Notes under the pieces: model-generated
Told to the model about the DNA's origin: nothing
The model's input: only the letters and a program-made list of their open reading frames with translations
Databases searched by the model: none
Translations under genes and position numbers: made by a program
In this document: positions 36,443 to 43,851 of the stretch, piece after piece
Position numbering within the stretch: position 1 is the stretch's first letter
How the letters are laid out: every line of letters begins with the position of its first letter
Assembly: GCF_029714325.1 (NCBI RefSeq)
Contig: NZ_CP121666.1
Location: forward strand, 186,001-250,000
DNA: 64,000 nt
Direction of reading: 5' to 3'
DNA from: Bradyrhizobium sp. CB1717
GTDB taxonomy: Bacteria > Pseudomonadota > Alphaproteobacteria > Rhizobiales > Xanthobacteraceae

Positions 36443-38142
36443 GCGCTCGCCGCCATCATCATGGCGGCCGCGCCGGTCTCGATCGCCTGCACGCCGTGCT
36501 CGACGACGCTGTTGCGGCCGCGATGCTTGGCGGCGTAGAGCGCGGCGTCGGCGGCTTCGATGAGATCGCCGGGGCGCAAGGCCTCGTTGGGCCTCGTCGC
36601 GGCAACGCCGATCGAGACGGTGACGATCATGTGGGCGGAGGTGATGTGCGGCAGGCACAGCTTCAGCACGGCCGCACGCACCTGCTCGCCGATCTCGACG
36701 GCGCGGTTCACGTCCGTGTTCGGCAAGAGCAGGCAGAATTCCTCGCCGCCATAGCGCGCGGCAAAGCCCATCGTGTCGGCGGCGATGCCGGAGAGCGACT
36801 CGCCGAGCCGCGTCAGGCAGGAATCGCCTTCGAGATGGCCGTAGGTGTCGTTGAACAGCTTGAAATGGTCGACGTCGATCATCAGCAGCGCGAGGTCGCT
36901 GCCATATTGCTGCGCGCGCATCCATTCGAAATCGAGCCGGCTCTGGAAGCCGCGGCGGTTGGCGAGGCCCGACAGCATGTCGATCGAGGCCATCACGGTC
37001 AGCCGGTCGTTGCTCGCGATCAGCTCACGCTCGCGCTGGCTGAGTTGCGCGGCCATCGCGTTGAACGCGCGGGCCAGCGGCACGAACTCGGCCGGCAGGC
37101 GGTTGCGCGCGGCGCGCGCCGAGAGATCACCCTCGCCGAGACGCTTGGCCATGTCGGCGAGCATCTCGATCGGCTTGATCACGAGTTTCTCGGCGGCGAT
37201 GAGTGCACCGAGCAGGACGAAGACGACGACGAACCCGAGCTGGAGATAGGCGGTGCGGATGTCGCGATTCACCGCCGCGGACACCTTGTCCTCGTCGATG
37301 CTGGCGATCAGGCGGGCATTGGTGCCGGCGATGCGGATGTAGCTGACCGCGCGGCGGGAGCCGTCGGCGGCGAGGAAGGACAGCGAGCCTTCGTCCTGGT
37401 CCGACCGCAGCGCCCTGTCGGCGATCGCGGACATCAGCGGCATGTTGTCGAGGGGGCGGCCGACCGTACTGTGCTGGTCGGCGGGGGCGGCCAGCACGGT
37501 GCCGGCGCTGTCGACCAGCACGGCGGTGATGCCGGCGCGGCCGCCGAGATTGTTCATGACCTTCGACATCCAGTCGAGGTTGACGGTGGCCAGCACGACG
37601 GCATCGGCGACGCCGCTGAACGCCGACACTGGGTAGACCGCCATGACGGTCGGGGACGGCACCGGCCGCGACAGGATGAAATCGCTCAGCACGAAACGGC
37701 CGGTTTCCTGCGCCTGCTGGAAGTAGGGCCGGTCACTGAGATCGAGGCCGACATACATGTTGTTGGTGGCGCACTGGATGCGCCCGTCCTGGCCGGCGAT
37801 CAATAGCGTGCGGATCCAGGGAAGGTTCGAGGGCAGGCTCGCGCGCAGCACGTCGCAGCTCTTGCTGATGCCGCCGGCGGAGGCACGGATGAAGGCTTCC
37901 GATTTCAGGATGGTCTCGACCGACGAGATCACCTCGCGCTGCGCATCGGCGCTGTGCCGTGCGACGGTGGTGAATTCGGCCGCGGCCTGCGCGATCTGCC
38001 GCGTGCGCGCGTCCTCGAGCGAACGAATGCGCTCGAGCATCAAGGGCGCAACCAGAATGACGGCAAGCAACGCAAGCCGGGCCCGGATTCCGAGAACCTG
38101 CTTGAGTTTCGCTCGTTTGCGGTTGAAACTGACGTTTGCCAT
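36439..38142 (-). CDS. membrane-bound diguanylate cyclase with dCache sensor and HAMP
   Basis: 567 residues. One helix at about 19-36, a periplasmic double-Cache sensor (about 40-280), a second helix around 293-313, a HAMP segment (about 315-370) and a C-terminal GGDEF domain with GGEEF at 465-469. The RxxD inhibitory site is not seen before the motif (DTMG instead), so product inhibition may be lacking. It presumably turns an external small-molecule signal into cyclic di-GMP. It meets the upstream cyclase gene tail to tail with a 4-bp overlap. Confidence 0.92.
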   Translation of the reverse strand: MANVSFNRKRAKLKQVLGIRARLALLAVILVAPLMLERIRSLEDARTRQIAQAAAEFTTVARHSADAQREVISSVETILKSEAFIRASAGGISKSCDVLRASLPSNLPWIRTLLIAGQDGRIQCATNNMYVGLDLSDRPYFQQAQETGRFVLSDFILSRPVPSPTVMAVYPVSAFSGVADAVVLATVNLDWMSKVMNNLGGRAGITAVLVDSAGTVLAAPADQHSTVGRPLDNMPLMSAIADRALRSDQDEGSLSFLAADGSRRAVSYIRIAGTNARLIASIDEDKVSAAVNRDIRTAYLQLGFVVVFVLLGALIAAEKLVIKPIEMLADMAKRLGEGDLSARAARNRLPAEFVPLARAFNAMAAQLSQRERELIASNDRLTVMASIDMLSGLANRRGFQSRLDFEWMRAQQYGSDLALLMIDVDHFKLFNDTYGHLEGDSCLTRLGESLSGIAADTMGFAARYGGEEFCLLLPNTDVNRAVEIGEQVRAAVLKLCLPHITSAHMIVTVSIGVAATRPNEALRPGDLIEAADAALYAAKHRGRNSVVEHGVQAIETGAAAMMMAASA

Positions 38143-38251
38143 CTTCGCTGCCCACCCCGCGGGCTAAGGTAAAGCGAAGGGTTCAAAAACTCTTTCTTGA
38201 ACTCGGTAAAATTGGACTTACCTCCCGTACGATCACGGCCAATCCAACGTC

Positions 38252-38941
38252 ATGACAGAAAAAAGCGCAGCGCCGATAACCGGCGATTCACCAAACGCAC
38301 TCGCTTCGGTCGAAGCCGAAATTGCACGCGCCTGCAAGGATGCGCGGCGTGATCGCAGCTCCGTTACGCTGATCGCAGTGTCCAAGACTTTCGACGCCAG
38401 TGCAATTACGCCGGTTATCGCCGCCGGACAGCGCGTATTCGGCGAGAATCGGGTGCAGGAGGCCAAAGGCAAGTGGCCGGCGTTAACGTCTGTTTACCCA
38501 GATATCGCGCTGCACCTGATCGGGCCGCTGCAGTCCAACAAGGCGAAGGAGGCGGTCGCGCTGTTCGACGCCATCCATTCGGTGGACCGTCCGAGCATTT
38601 GCCAGGCGTTAGCCAAGGAAATCGAATCCCAGAAAAAGCGCCCCCACCTCTTCGTCCAGATCAACACCGGCGAGGAGCCGCAAAAGGCCGGCGTCGCGCC
38701 CGGCGAGGCCGATGCCTTCCTCGCAAGCTGCCGTGACACCTATGGGCTGACGATCTCCGGCCTGATGTGCATCCCGCCGGTCGATGAGCCGCCGGCCGCG
38801 CATTTCGCATTGACCGCCAAAATCGCGGAGCGCAACGGCTTGAAGAATCTGTCGATGGGCATGAGCGCCGATTTCGCGACCGCGATCATGCTGGGCGCCA
38901 CCCACGTGCGGGTGGGCAGCGCGATCTTCGGGCACAGGTGA
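38252..38941 (+). CDS. YggS/PLPBP family pyridoxal phosphate-binding protein
   Basis: 229 residues, a single-domain PLP barrel like the N-terminal domain of alanine racemase. The PLP lysine is Lys45 in LIAVSKTFD. Further blocks are FGENRVQEAKGKW, LHLIGPLQSNK, and the C-terminal SMGMSADFATAIMLGATHVRVGSAIFG that binds the phosphate. The family has no catalytic activity of its own and is involved in PLP homeostasis and amino acid balance. It is monocistronic here, followed by a family C repeat. Confidence 0.95.
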   Translation: MTEKSAAPITGDSPNALASVEAEIARACKDARRDRSSVTLIAVSKTFDASAITPVIAAGQRVFGENRVQEAKGKWPALTSVYPDIALHLIGPLQSNKAKEAVALFDAIHSVDRPSICQALAKEIESQKKRPHLFVQINTGEEPQKAGVAPGEADAFLASCRDTYGLTISGLMCIPPVDEPPAAHFALTAKIAERNGLKNLSMGMSADFATAIMLGATHVRVGSAIFGHR

Positions 38942-38960
38942 GAGCCGTAGGCGCTGATGC

Positions 38961-39050
38961 GTAGCCCGGATGGAGCGTAGCGAAATCCGGGACCGGCGTC
39001 GCTTTCAGGCGATAGCGTCCCCGGATTGCGCTTCGCTCCATCCGGGCTAC
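38961..39050. repeat. palindromic repeat family C, copy 2
   Basis: GTAGCCCGGATGGAGCGTAG at the left, CTTCGCTCCATCCGGGCTAC at the right, inner GAAATCCGGG facing CCCCGGATTGCG. It lies between the YggS-like gene and a convergent hydratase gene. Confidence 0.9.
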
Positions 39051-39083
39051 GAGAATCTCACGTGCCACGGGTGACGGCGGTGG

Positions 39084-39869
39084 TTACACAAACCCCACCG
39101 ACACCTTCCCGAGCACACCAAAATCCGCCGCGAAATGATCACCGGCCTGGATCGGCAGCGGCGGATGGCACGTGCCTGTCGTCACTACCTCCCCTGCCCG
39201 CAAGGTAAGGCCGAGCCCGCGCAGCTCGTTGGCGAGCCAGGCGAGCGCTGCGCGGGGATCGCCGAGCACGTTCCTGCCGTGGCCGATATAGCGCTCGCCG
39301 CGCAGCGTGATCTGCGGCCGTTCCTCGACGAGATCCATCGCGCGCCAATCCGCAGACGTCGCCGCGCCCAGCACGAACAGATGCGCGCAGGCATTGTCGG
39401 CGATGAGCTGTGCCTCGCCCGCGCCGGCGAAATCGACAAAGCGCGAATCCGGAATCTCGATCGCGGGATGAAAGCTGCCGACGGCGGCCAGAACCTCGTC
39501 GACCGCGTACGGCGCCGCGCGCGGTGGCAGATCGCGCCCTATCCGGAAGGCGAATTCCGGCTCGCCGACGCGCATCGCGTTGCCCTTCATCGACGCGGTG
39601 CCGCCATCGGCGATGACGGTGTCGCTCATGATGCGCCCGGCCAGCGGTCCCGTGACATTGATGTGCTTCTGCCCTGATACGCTCGTGGCTGCGATCTTCC
39701 AGCCGAACAATTGTCCACGCGACAGCGTTTCGAGCCCGGCCTGAACGGCATAGCCCTCCGTGCGGCTCTGCGGCCGCAAGCGAGCCTCGAGTGCGTCGAG
39801 CTTGGTGCCGTCGCGCCAATGCTCAAAGAGGACGCGCGATGCGGCGGCGATCTGATCCTTGTCGAGCAT
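39084..39869 (-). CDS. 2-keto-4-pentenoate hydratase/fumarylacetoacetase-like hydratase
   Basis: 261 residues, MhpD/DmpH-type. Diagnostic segments are GWKIAATSVSGQKHINVTGPLAGRI, the metal-site region RVGEPEFAFRIGRDLP (Glu residues) and IEIPDSRFVDF. The C-terminus TGTCHPPLPIQAGDHFAADFGVLGKVSVGF is typical. Members hydrate 2-hydroxypenta-2,4-dienoate-like intermediates in aromatic meta-cleavage, or decarboxylate related acids. No other meta-pathway gene is nearby, so the substrate is uncertain. An L,D-transpeptidase gene lies 6 bp upstream on the same strand. Confidence 0.85.
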   Translation of the reverse strand: MLDKDQIAAASRVLFEHWRDGTKLDALEARLRPQSRTEGYAVQAGLETLSRGQLFGWKIAATSVSGQKHINVTGPLAGRIMSDTVIADGGTASMKGNAMRVGEPEFAFRIGRDLPPRAAPYAVDEVLAAVGSFHPAIEIPDSRFVDFAGAGEAQLIADNACAHLFVLGAATSADWRAMDLVEERPQITLRGERYIGHGRNVLGDPRAALAWLANELRGLGLTLRAGEVVTTGTCHPPLPIQAGDHFAADFGVLGKVSVGFV

Positions 39870-39875
39870 GTGCCC

Positions 39876-40469
39876 TCACCCGATGATGATTCTCGTTCTT
39901 GGTCCCAGCCGCCGCAGCAATTGCAGCATCGCCGCCTTGGTCATCGAGACGCAGCCCGCGGTTGGGCCGAAGTTGTCGCGGGCCAGGTGCAGGAACACGG
40001 CGCTGCCGCGGCCGGCGATGCGTGGCCTCGTGTTGTGATCGATCTCGATGATGAAGTCATAGAGATGGTCGGCGCGCTTGAGCCGGTCACCGCCCTGCCC
40101 CTCGCCGAGCCGGATTCCCTGATTGTAGTGTCGGTCGTTGGGATCCTCGCACCAGGCGTCCTCGCCGGCGATGATCCGCGCCGGCAGGAATGTCTGCGGG
40201 CGGCTGTGCCGGTCGCCGCGCCACCACAGGCGTTTGGGACGGAAGCTACCCCTTGGAGTACCGCCGTCGCCCTCGCGCTTGTTGGCGAGAATGCCGCCCC
40301 GCCCCAGCGCCACCGGAATGGTCAGCGGCCCGGCCATCAGCCAGCCCCGGCGCGGATTGCCGGCAGCAGGCTTAACGCGGATCGCCGACAGCGGTCCGGA
40401 GCTTCGATTTCTGGTGTAAGTCACTGAAGAGACGTTGTTTTTCATGTGAACGTGCAATGTCGAATTCAT
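39876..40469 (-). CDS. L,D-transpeptidase (YkuD domain)
   Basis: 197 residues; a second possible ATG is at 40445. The YkuD catalytic region is at the C-terminus, with His161 in FLHLARDNFGPT and the nucleophile Cys173 in GPTAGCVSM. The spacing fits the HX(11-16)[ST]xGC pattern. No signal peptide is apparent, unlike most periplasmic L,D-transpeptidases. It should form or cleave 3-3 crosslinks in peptidoglycan, or attach proteins to it. It is followed 6 bp later by the hydratase gene. Confidence 0.85.
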   Translation of the reverse strand: MNSTLHVHMKNNVSSVTYTRNRSSGPLSAIRVKPAAGNPRRGWLMAGPLTIPVALGRGGILANKREGDGGTPRGSFRPKRLWWRGDRHSRPQTFLPARIIAGEDAWCEDPNDRHYNQGIRLGEGQGGDRLKRADHLYDFIIEIDHNTRPRIAGRGSAVFLHLARDNFGPTAGCVSMTKAAMLQLLRRLGPRTRIIIG

Positions 40470-40648
40470 TACAGGACATTCATCAAGGCGCCCTGCTATT
40501 CTGGGTTAGAGTGGTTCTGCCTTGAGAATCGGTAACAGCCCACTACTTCAACACGAACAACAATAATAACGGCGACCCCTAAACTTCCCCTCGCGGCCGG
40601 GCGCGGCATGCATGCGCGCCGAGCCGGACTCCAAAAGGATGATACCCC

Positions 40649-41335
40649 ATGGCCAATGCCCGCAAGATCCTGATCGTGGATGACGATACCGATCTGCGCG
40701 ATACGTTGGTGGAGCAATTATCGCTGCACGAAGAATTTGAAGCCTCCGCCGTCGATACCGGCGCCAAGGGCGCGAGCGCCGCAAAGGCCAATTCCCCCGA
40801 TCTCGTTCTGATGGATGTCGGCCTGCCCGACACCGATGGCCGCGAAGTTGTCCGCTCGTTGCGCAAGGGCGGCTTCAAGGCGCCGATCATCATGCTGACC
40901 GGGCATGACACCGACTCCGATACGATTTTGGGCCTGGAATCCGGCGCCAACGACTACGTGGCAAAACCGTTCCGCTTCGCCGTGCTGCTGGCCCGCATCC
41001 GCGCCCAGCTTCGCCAGCATGAGGCCAGCGAGGACGCGGTGTTCTCGGTCGGCCCCTACTCCTTCCGCCCAGGCTCGAAGATGCTGACCGCGGCCAATGC
41101 CCGCAAGGTGCGGCTCACCGAGAAGGAAACGGCGATCCTCCGCTTTCTCTACCGCGCCGGCCAGATGCCGGTGTCGCGCGAGACCCTGCTCCAGGAGGTC
41201 TGGGGCTACAATTCCGGCGTCACCACGCACACGCTGGAAACCCACATCTACCGCCTCCGCCAGAAGATCGAGAAGGACGCCGCCAACCCGGAGATCCTGG
41301 TCACGGAAGCCGGTGGCTACAAGCTGGTGCCGTGA
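40649..41335 (+). CDS. OmpR/PhoB-type response regulator
   Basis: 228 residues. Receiver domain 1-118 with the acidic pair in IVDDD, phospho-acceptor Asp56 in LMDVGLP, and the switch Thr and Lys106 (AKPF). A winged-helix DNA-binding domain follows (about 130-228) with LTEKETAILRFLYR and HTLETHIYRLRQKIE. A good ribosome-binding site (AAAAGGA) precedes the ATG. No histidine kinase is adjacent, so it is an orphan regulator; the kinase and target genes are unknown. A cyclic-nucleotide-binding protein follows after 58 bp in the same direction. Confidence 0.94.
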   Translation: MANARKILIVDDDTDLRDTLVEQLSLHEEFEASAVDTGAKGASAAKANSPDLVLMDVGLPDTDGREVVRSLRKGGFKAPIIMLTGHDTDSDTILGLESGANDYVAKPFRFAVLLARIRAQLRQHEASEDAVFSVGPYSFRPGSKMLTAANARKVRLTEKETAILRFLYRAGQMPVSRETLLQEVWGYNSGVTTHTLETHIYRLRQKIEKDAANPEILVTEAGGYKLVP

Positions 41336-41393
41336 TACGCTTCAGGGGCGCGCGAATCGTTTTAGATGGCGTGCCTTTGAGCCTCGGACCTGA

Positions 41394-41837
41394 ATGTCAA
41401 TCGACGACGACGTAGCGCTTCTCGAGCGTGTCCCGACATTGCGCCTGTTGGGAGACGCCTCGTTGCGCATGCTGGCGATCGGTTCCGAGCAGCGTGACTT
41501 CGTCCGCGGCGACGTCCTGTTCAATCTCGGCGACGACGCCGATGCCGGCTACGTGGTCCAGCGCGGCGCCTTCCGGGTCGAGGACGGCGCCGGCGCCGAG
41601 ATGATCGCCGGTCCCGGCGCGCTGATCGGCGAGCTCGCGCTGGTGGTGCCGATGAAGCGGCCGTCGAGCGCGATTGCGCTGGAGCATTCCTCCGTCATTC
41701 GCGTTGCGCGCAGCCTGTTCCAGCGCGTGCTCGAAAGCGATCCCGCCGCCGCCGTGCGCCTGCGCGACGAATTCGCGGTCCGCTCCAGCCAGATCGCCAG
41801 CGATATCCTGATGGCGGGCGCGAAGCTGACGAGCTGA
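41394..41837 (+). CDS. cyclic nucleotide-binding domain protein
   Basis: 147 residues made of one cNMP-binding beta-barrel (about 5-125). LRMLAIGSEQRDFVRGDVLFNLGDDADAGYVVQRGAFRV and the GALIGELALVVPMKRPSSAIAL phosphate-binding cassette (Gly-Glu, Arg-Pro-Ser-Ser-Ala) are visible. There is no C-terminal helix-turn-helix, so it is not a CRP-type regulator; the C-terminus is a short helix. The ligand and partner are unknown. Position right after an orphan response regulator suggests cotranscription and possibly functional linkage. Confidence 0.88.
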   Translation: MSIDDDVALLERVPTLRLLGDASLRMLAIGSEQRDFVRGDVLFNLGDDADAGYVVQRGAFRVEDGAGAEMIAGPGALIGELALVVPMKRPSSAIALEHSSVIRVARSLFQRVLESDPAAAVRLRDEFAVRSSQIASDILMAGAKLTS

Positions 41838-41851
41838 GATATTGACGCTTC

Positions 41852-41936
41852 GTAGCCCGGATGGAGCGAAGCGCAATCCGGGATTCCCGCCTGCGGAAAG
41901 ACTGTCCCGGATTTCGCTGCGCTTCATCCGGGCTAC
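41852..41936. repeat. palindromic repeat family C, copy 3
   Basis: GTAGCCCGGATGGAGCGAAG at the left and CTGCGCTTCATCCGGGCTAC at the right, inner GCAATCCGGGA facing TCCCGGATTTCG. It sits between the cNMP-binding gene and convergent xth. Confidence 0.9.
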
Positions 41937-41942
41937 GGGGCC

Positions 41943-42758
41943 TCAAACCTCCAGCGTCACCGTGACAGGCACATGGTCCGACGGACGCTCCCAGCTCCGC
42001 GCATCGCGCAGAATCTTGAAATCGCTGACCGCATCCTTCAGCGCGCGCGAGACCCAGATGTGATCGAGCCGGCGGCCGCGGTCGCCGACGGTCCAGTCGG
42101 CGGAGCGGTAGCTCCACCACGTATACACCTTCTCCGACATCGGAATGCGCTCGCGCGCGACGTCGACCCATTCGCCGGCGGCGAGCGCGGCCTTCAGCTT
42201 CTCGGTTTCGACAGGCGTGTGCGAGACGACCTTCAGAAGCTGCTTGTGCGACCACACGTCGTTCTCGTGCGGGGCGACGTTGAGATCGCCGACCAGGACA
42301 TGGCGATCCTCGCCGCGCGGATGCAGCGGCTCGCACGCCGTCATCTCGTCGAGGAAGCGGAGCTTGTGATCGAATTTCTCGTTCAGCGCGGGATCGGGAA
42401 TGTCGCCGCCCGCAGGCACGTAGAAATTATGCAGCACCATCGGCTTTGCGATGCCGGCCTTCTCGCCGAACGACACCGAGATATGCCGCGAATCCATCTT
42501 GTCGCAGAAGGTGCGGATGTCCTTCGACTCGAACGGGATCTTCGAGACGATGGCGACGCCGTGATAGCCCTTCTGCCCGTTCAGCGCGACATGCTCGTAA
42601 CCGAGCCGCTTGAAGCGCTTCAGCGGAAAAGCGTCGTCGATGCACTTGGTTTCCTGCAGGCACAGCACTTCCGGCCGCGCGCTCTTGAGGAATTTCGCGA
42701 CCAGGTCGATGCGCAGCCGCACCGAGTTGATGTTCCAGGTTGTCAGGGAAAGACGCAT
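41943..42758 (-). CDS. xth: exodeoxyribonuclease III
   Basis: 271 residues. The exonuclease-endonuclease-phosphatase fold begins with LTTWNINSVRLR. The catalytic residues are seen in LQETKCIDD (Glu36), in the AGGDIP/LVGDLNVAPHENDVW block, and in the C-terminal DHIWVSRAL and RPSDHVPVTVTLEV. It cuts DNA at abasic sites and removes 3' blocking groups in base excision repair. It is flanked by family C and family B repeats, and appears monocistronic. Confidence 0.95.
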   Translation of the reverse strand: MRLSLTTWNINSVRLRIDLVAKFLKSARPEVLCLQETKCIDDAFPLKRFKRLGYEHVALNGQKGYHGVAIVSKIPFESKDIRTFCDKMDSRHISVSFGEKAGIAKPMVLHNFYVPAGGDIPDPALNEKFDHKLRFLDEMTACEPLHPRGEDRHVLVGDLNVAPHENDVWSHKQLLKVVSHTPVETEKLKAALAAGEWVDVARERIPMSEKVYTWWSYRSADWTVGDRGRRLDHIWVSRALKDAVSDFKILRDARSWERPSDHVPVTVTLEV

Positions 42759-42817
42759 GGGGAATGCGTCTTAGCATGGATTGGCGCGGGGAAAATGCTT
42801 GTCCACAGCGAGCTCTC

Positions 42818-42906
42818 GTAGGGTGGGCAAAGCGGAGCGGGCCCACGTTGTCTGCCACGAGGACGAGATGGTGGGCACGGCGCAAGTACGCCTTTGCCCA
42901 CCCTAC
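42818..42906. repeat. palindromic repeat family B, copy 3
   Basis: GTAGGGTGGGCAAAGCGG at the left and GCCTTTGCCCACCCTAC at the right; inner GGCCCACG and GTGGGCAC. An additional CCCACCCTACG half-element follows at about 42926-42936. It lies between lolA and xth, both leftward. Confidence 0.88.
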
Positions 42907-42943
42907 GGCAGCGGAGCGTTCGGCTAACCCACCCTACGCACCG

Positions 42944-43756
42944 TCAACCCGGCGACGGGCCGTAGTTCGTGAAATCAATCTTGAACATGCCCGGATCGAG
43001 CTTCTTGCTCGTGTCCAGATTATAAACCGCGAAGGTGGTGTCGTAGCCTTGCGGATCGGTGACGGTCCACTGCTTGAGCTGGCCGTCCTTGGCGCCGAGC
43101 ATCAGCAGGAGGCGGCTGGTGCCGACCAGCGCCTGCTTCTCCTCGATGGTGACGCTGATGAAGAGGTCGTCGGCAGTGACACTTATGACGTTGGTGTCCT
43201 TCATCAGGTCGATGCGGTCGGACAAGAGGAAGCGCAGCGGCGTCTGCGACAGCGGATAGACGTCCTGCGTCGCGAGCTTGCGGTCGCGCACCACCAGCGA
43301 CGATCCATCGGCGACGATGTCGATCGGGCTCGGCGCGTCATATTCGACGCGCATCTTGCCGGGCTTCTGGATGTAGAAATCGCCCTGCGTCTTGCTGCCG
43401 TCGGGGCCGACCTGGACGAAATTCCCGACCAGCGTCTGCAGCGAGGACAGATAGGCGCTGACCTTGGCGGCCTGCGCCTTCTGGTTAGCATCGAAGGTCT
43501 GGAAGATGCTGCTCGGCACGTTGCGACGCGGATCCGGGATAACAGGATTCGGCGGCGCCTGCGTCGCGCCGGTGACAGCCGGCCCCCCGGCGGAGTTACC
43601 ACCATCACGGCCCTTCGGCGCGGGCTTCGGCACCGGCACGGTCTGCGCAAAGGACGACGCAGTCACCATCGCGGCGGTGACGAGAAGCACGCCCGCTACC
43701 CGCGCGCTACGCGCAGCGATGGTGGCAGCGAATCGAATGTCCTTATGTCTGATCAA
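42944..43756 (-). CDS. lolA: outer-membrane lipoprotein carrier protein LolA
   Basis: 270 residues from a TTG at 43756, which has AGGA seven bases upstream and puts the signal peptide (SARVAGVLLVTAAMVTASSFAQ) near the N-terminus. A GTG at 43855 overlapping the ftsK stop is in frame but would add 33 residues before it. After a Pro/Gly-rich linker (about 45-90), the LolA fold begins, with VQVGPDGSKTQGDFYIQKPGKMRVEYD and LVVRDRKLATQDVYPLSQTPL. It ferries lipoproteins across the periplasm. ftsK-lolA-xth is a common order in rhizobia. Confidence 0.9.
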   Translation of the reverse strand: MIRHKDIRFAATIAARSARVAGVLLVTAAMVTASSFAQTVPVPKPAPKGRDGGNSAGGPAVTGATQAPPNPVIPDPRRNVPSSIFQTFDANQKAQAAKVSAYLSSLQTLVGNFVQVGPDGSKTQGDFYIQKPGKMRVEYDAPSPIDIVADGSSLVVRDRKLATQDVYPLSQTPLRFLLSDRIDLMKDTNVISVTADDLFISVTIEEKQALVGTSRLLLMLGAKDGQLKQWTVTDPQGYDTTFAVYNLDTSKKLDPGMFKIDFTNYGPSPG

Positions 43757-43851
43757 CGCGTCGTCCTGTGTGGCTGGGCGCCTTTTTAGCGTGATTTCGG
43801 GCAAAAGCAGATAACGATTTCGCGTGAAATAATGATTTGAGGCCCCCCGCC

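Noticed and set aside
38181..38202. Inverted repeat GTTCAA-N10-TTGAAC upstream of the YggS-like gene
   Set aside because: Only 6-bp arms with a long spacer in an AT-rich stretch; easily expected by chance.
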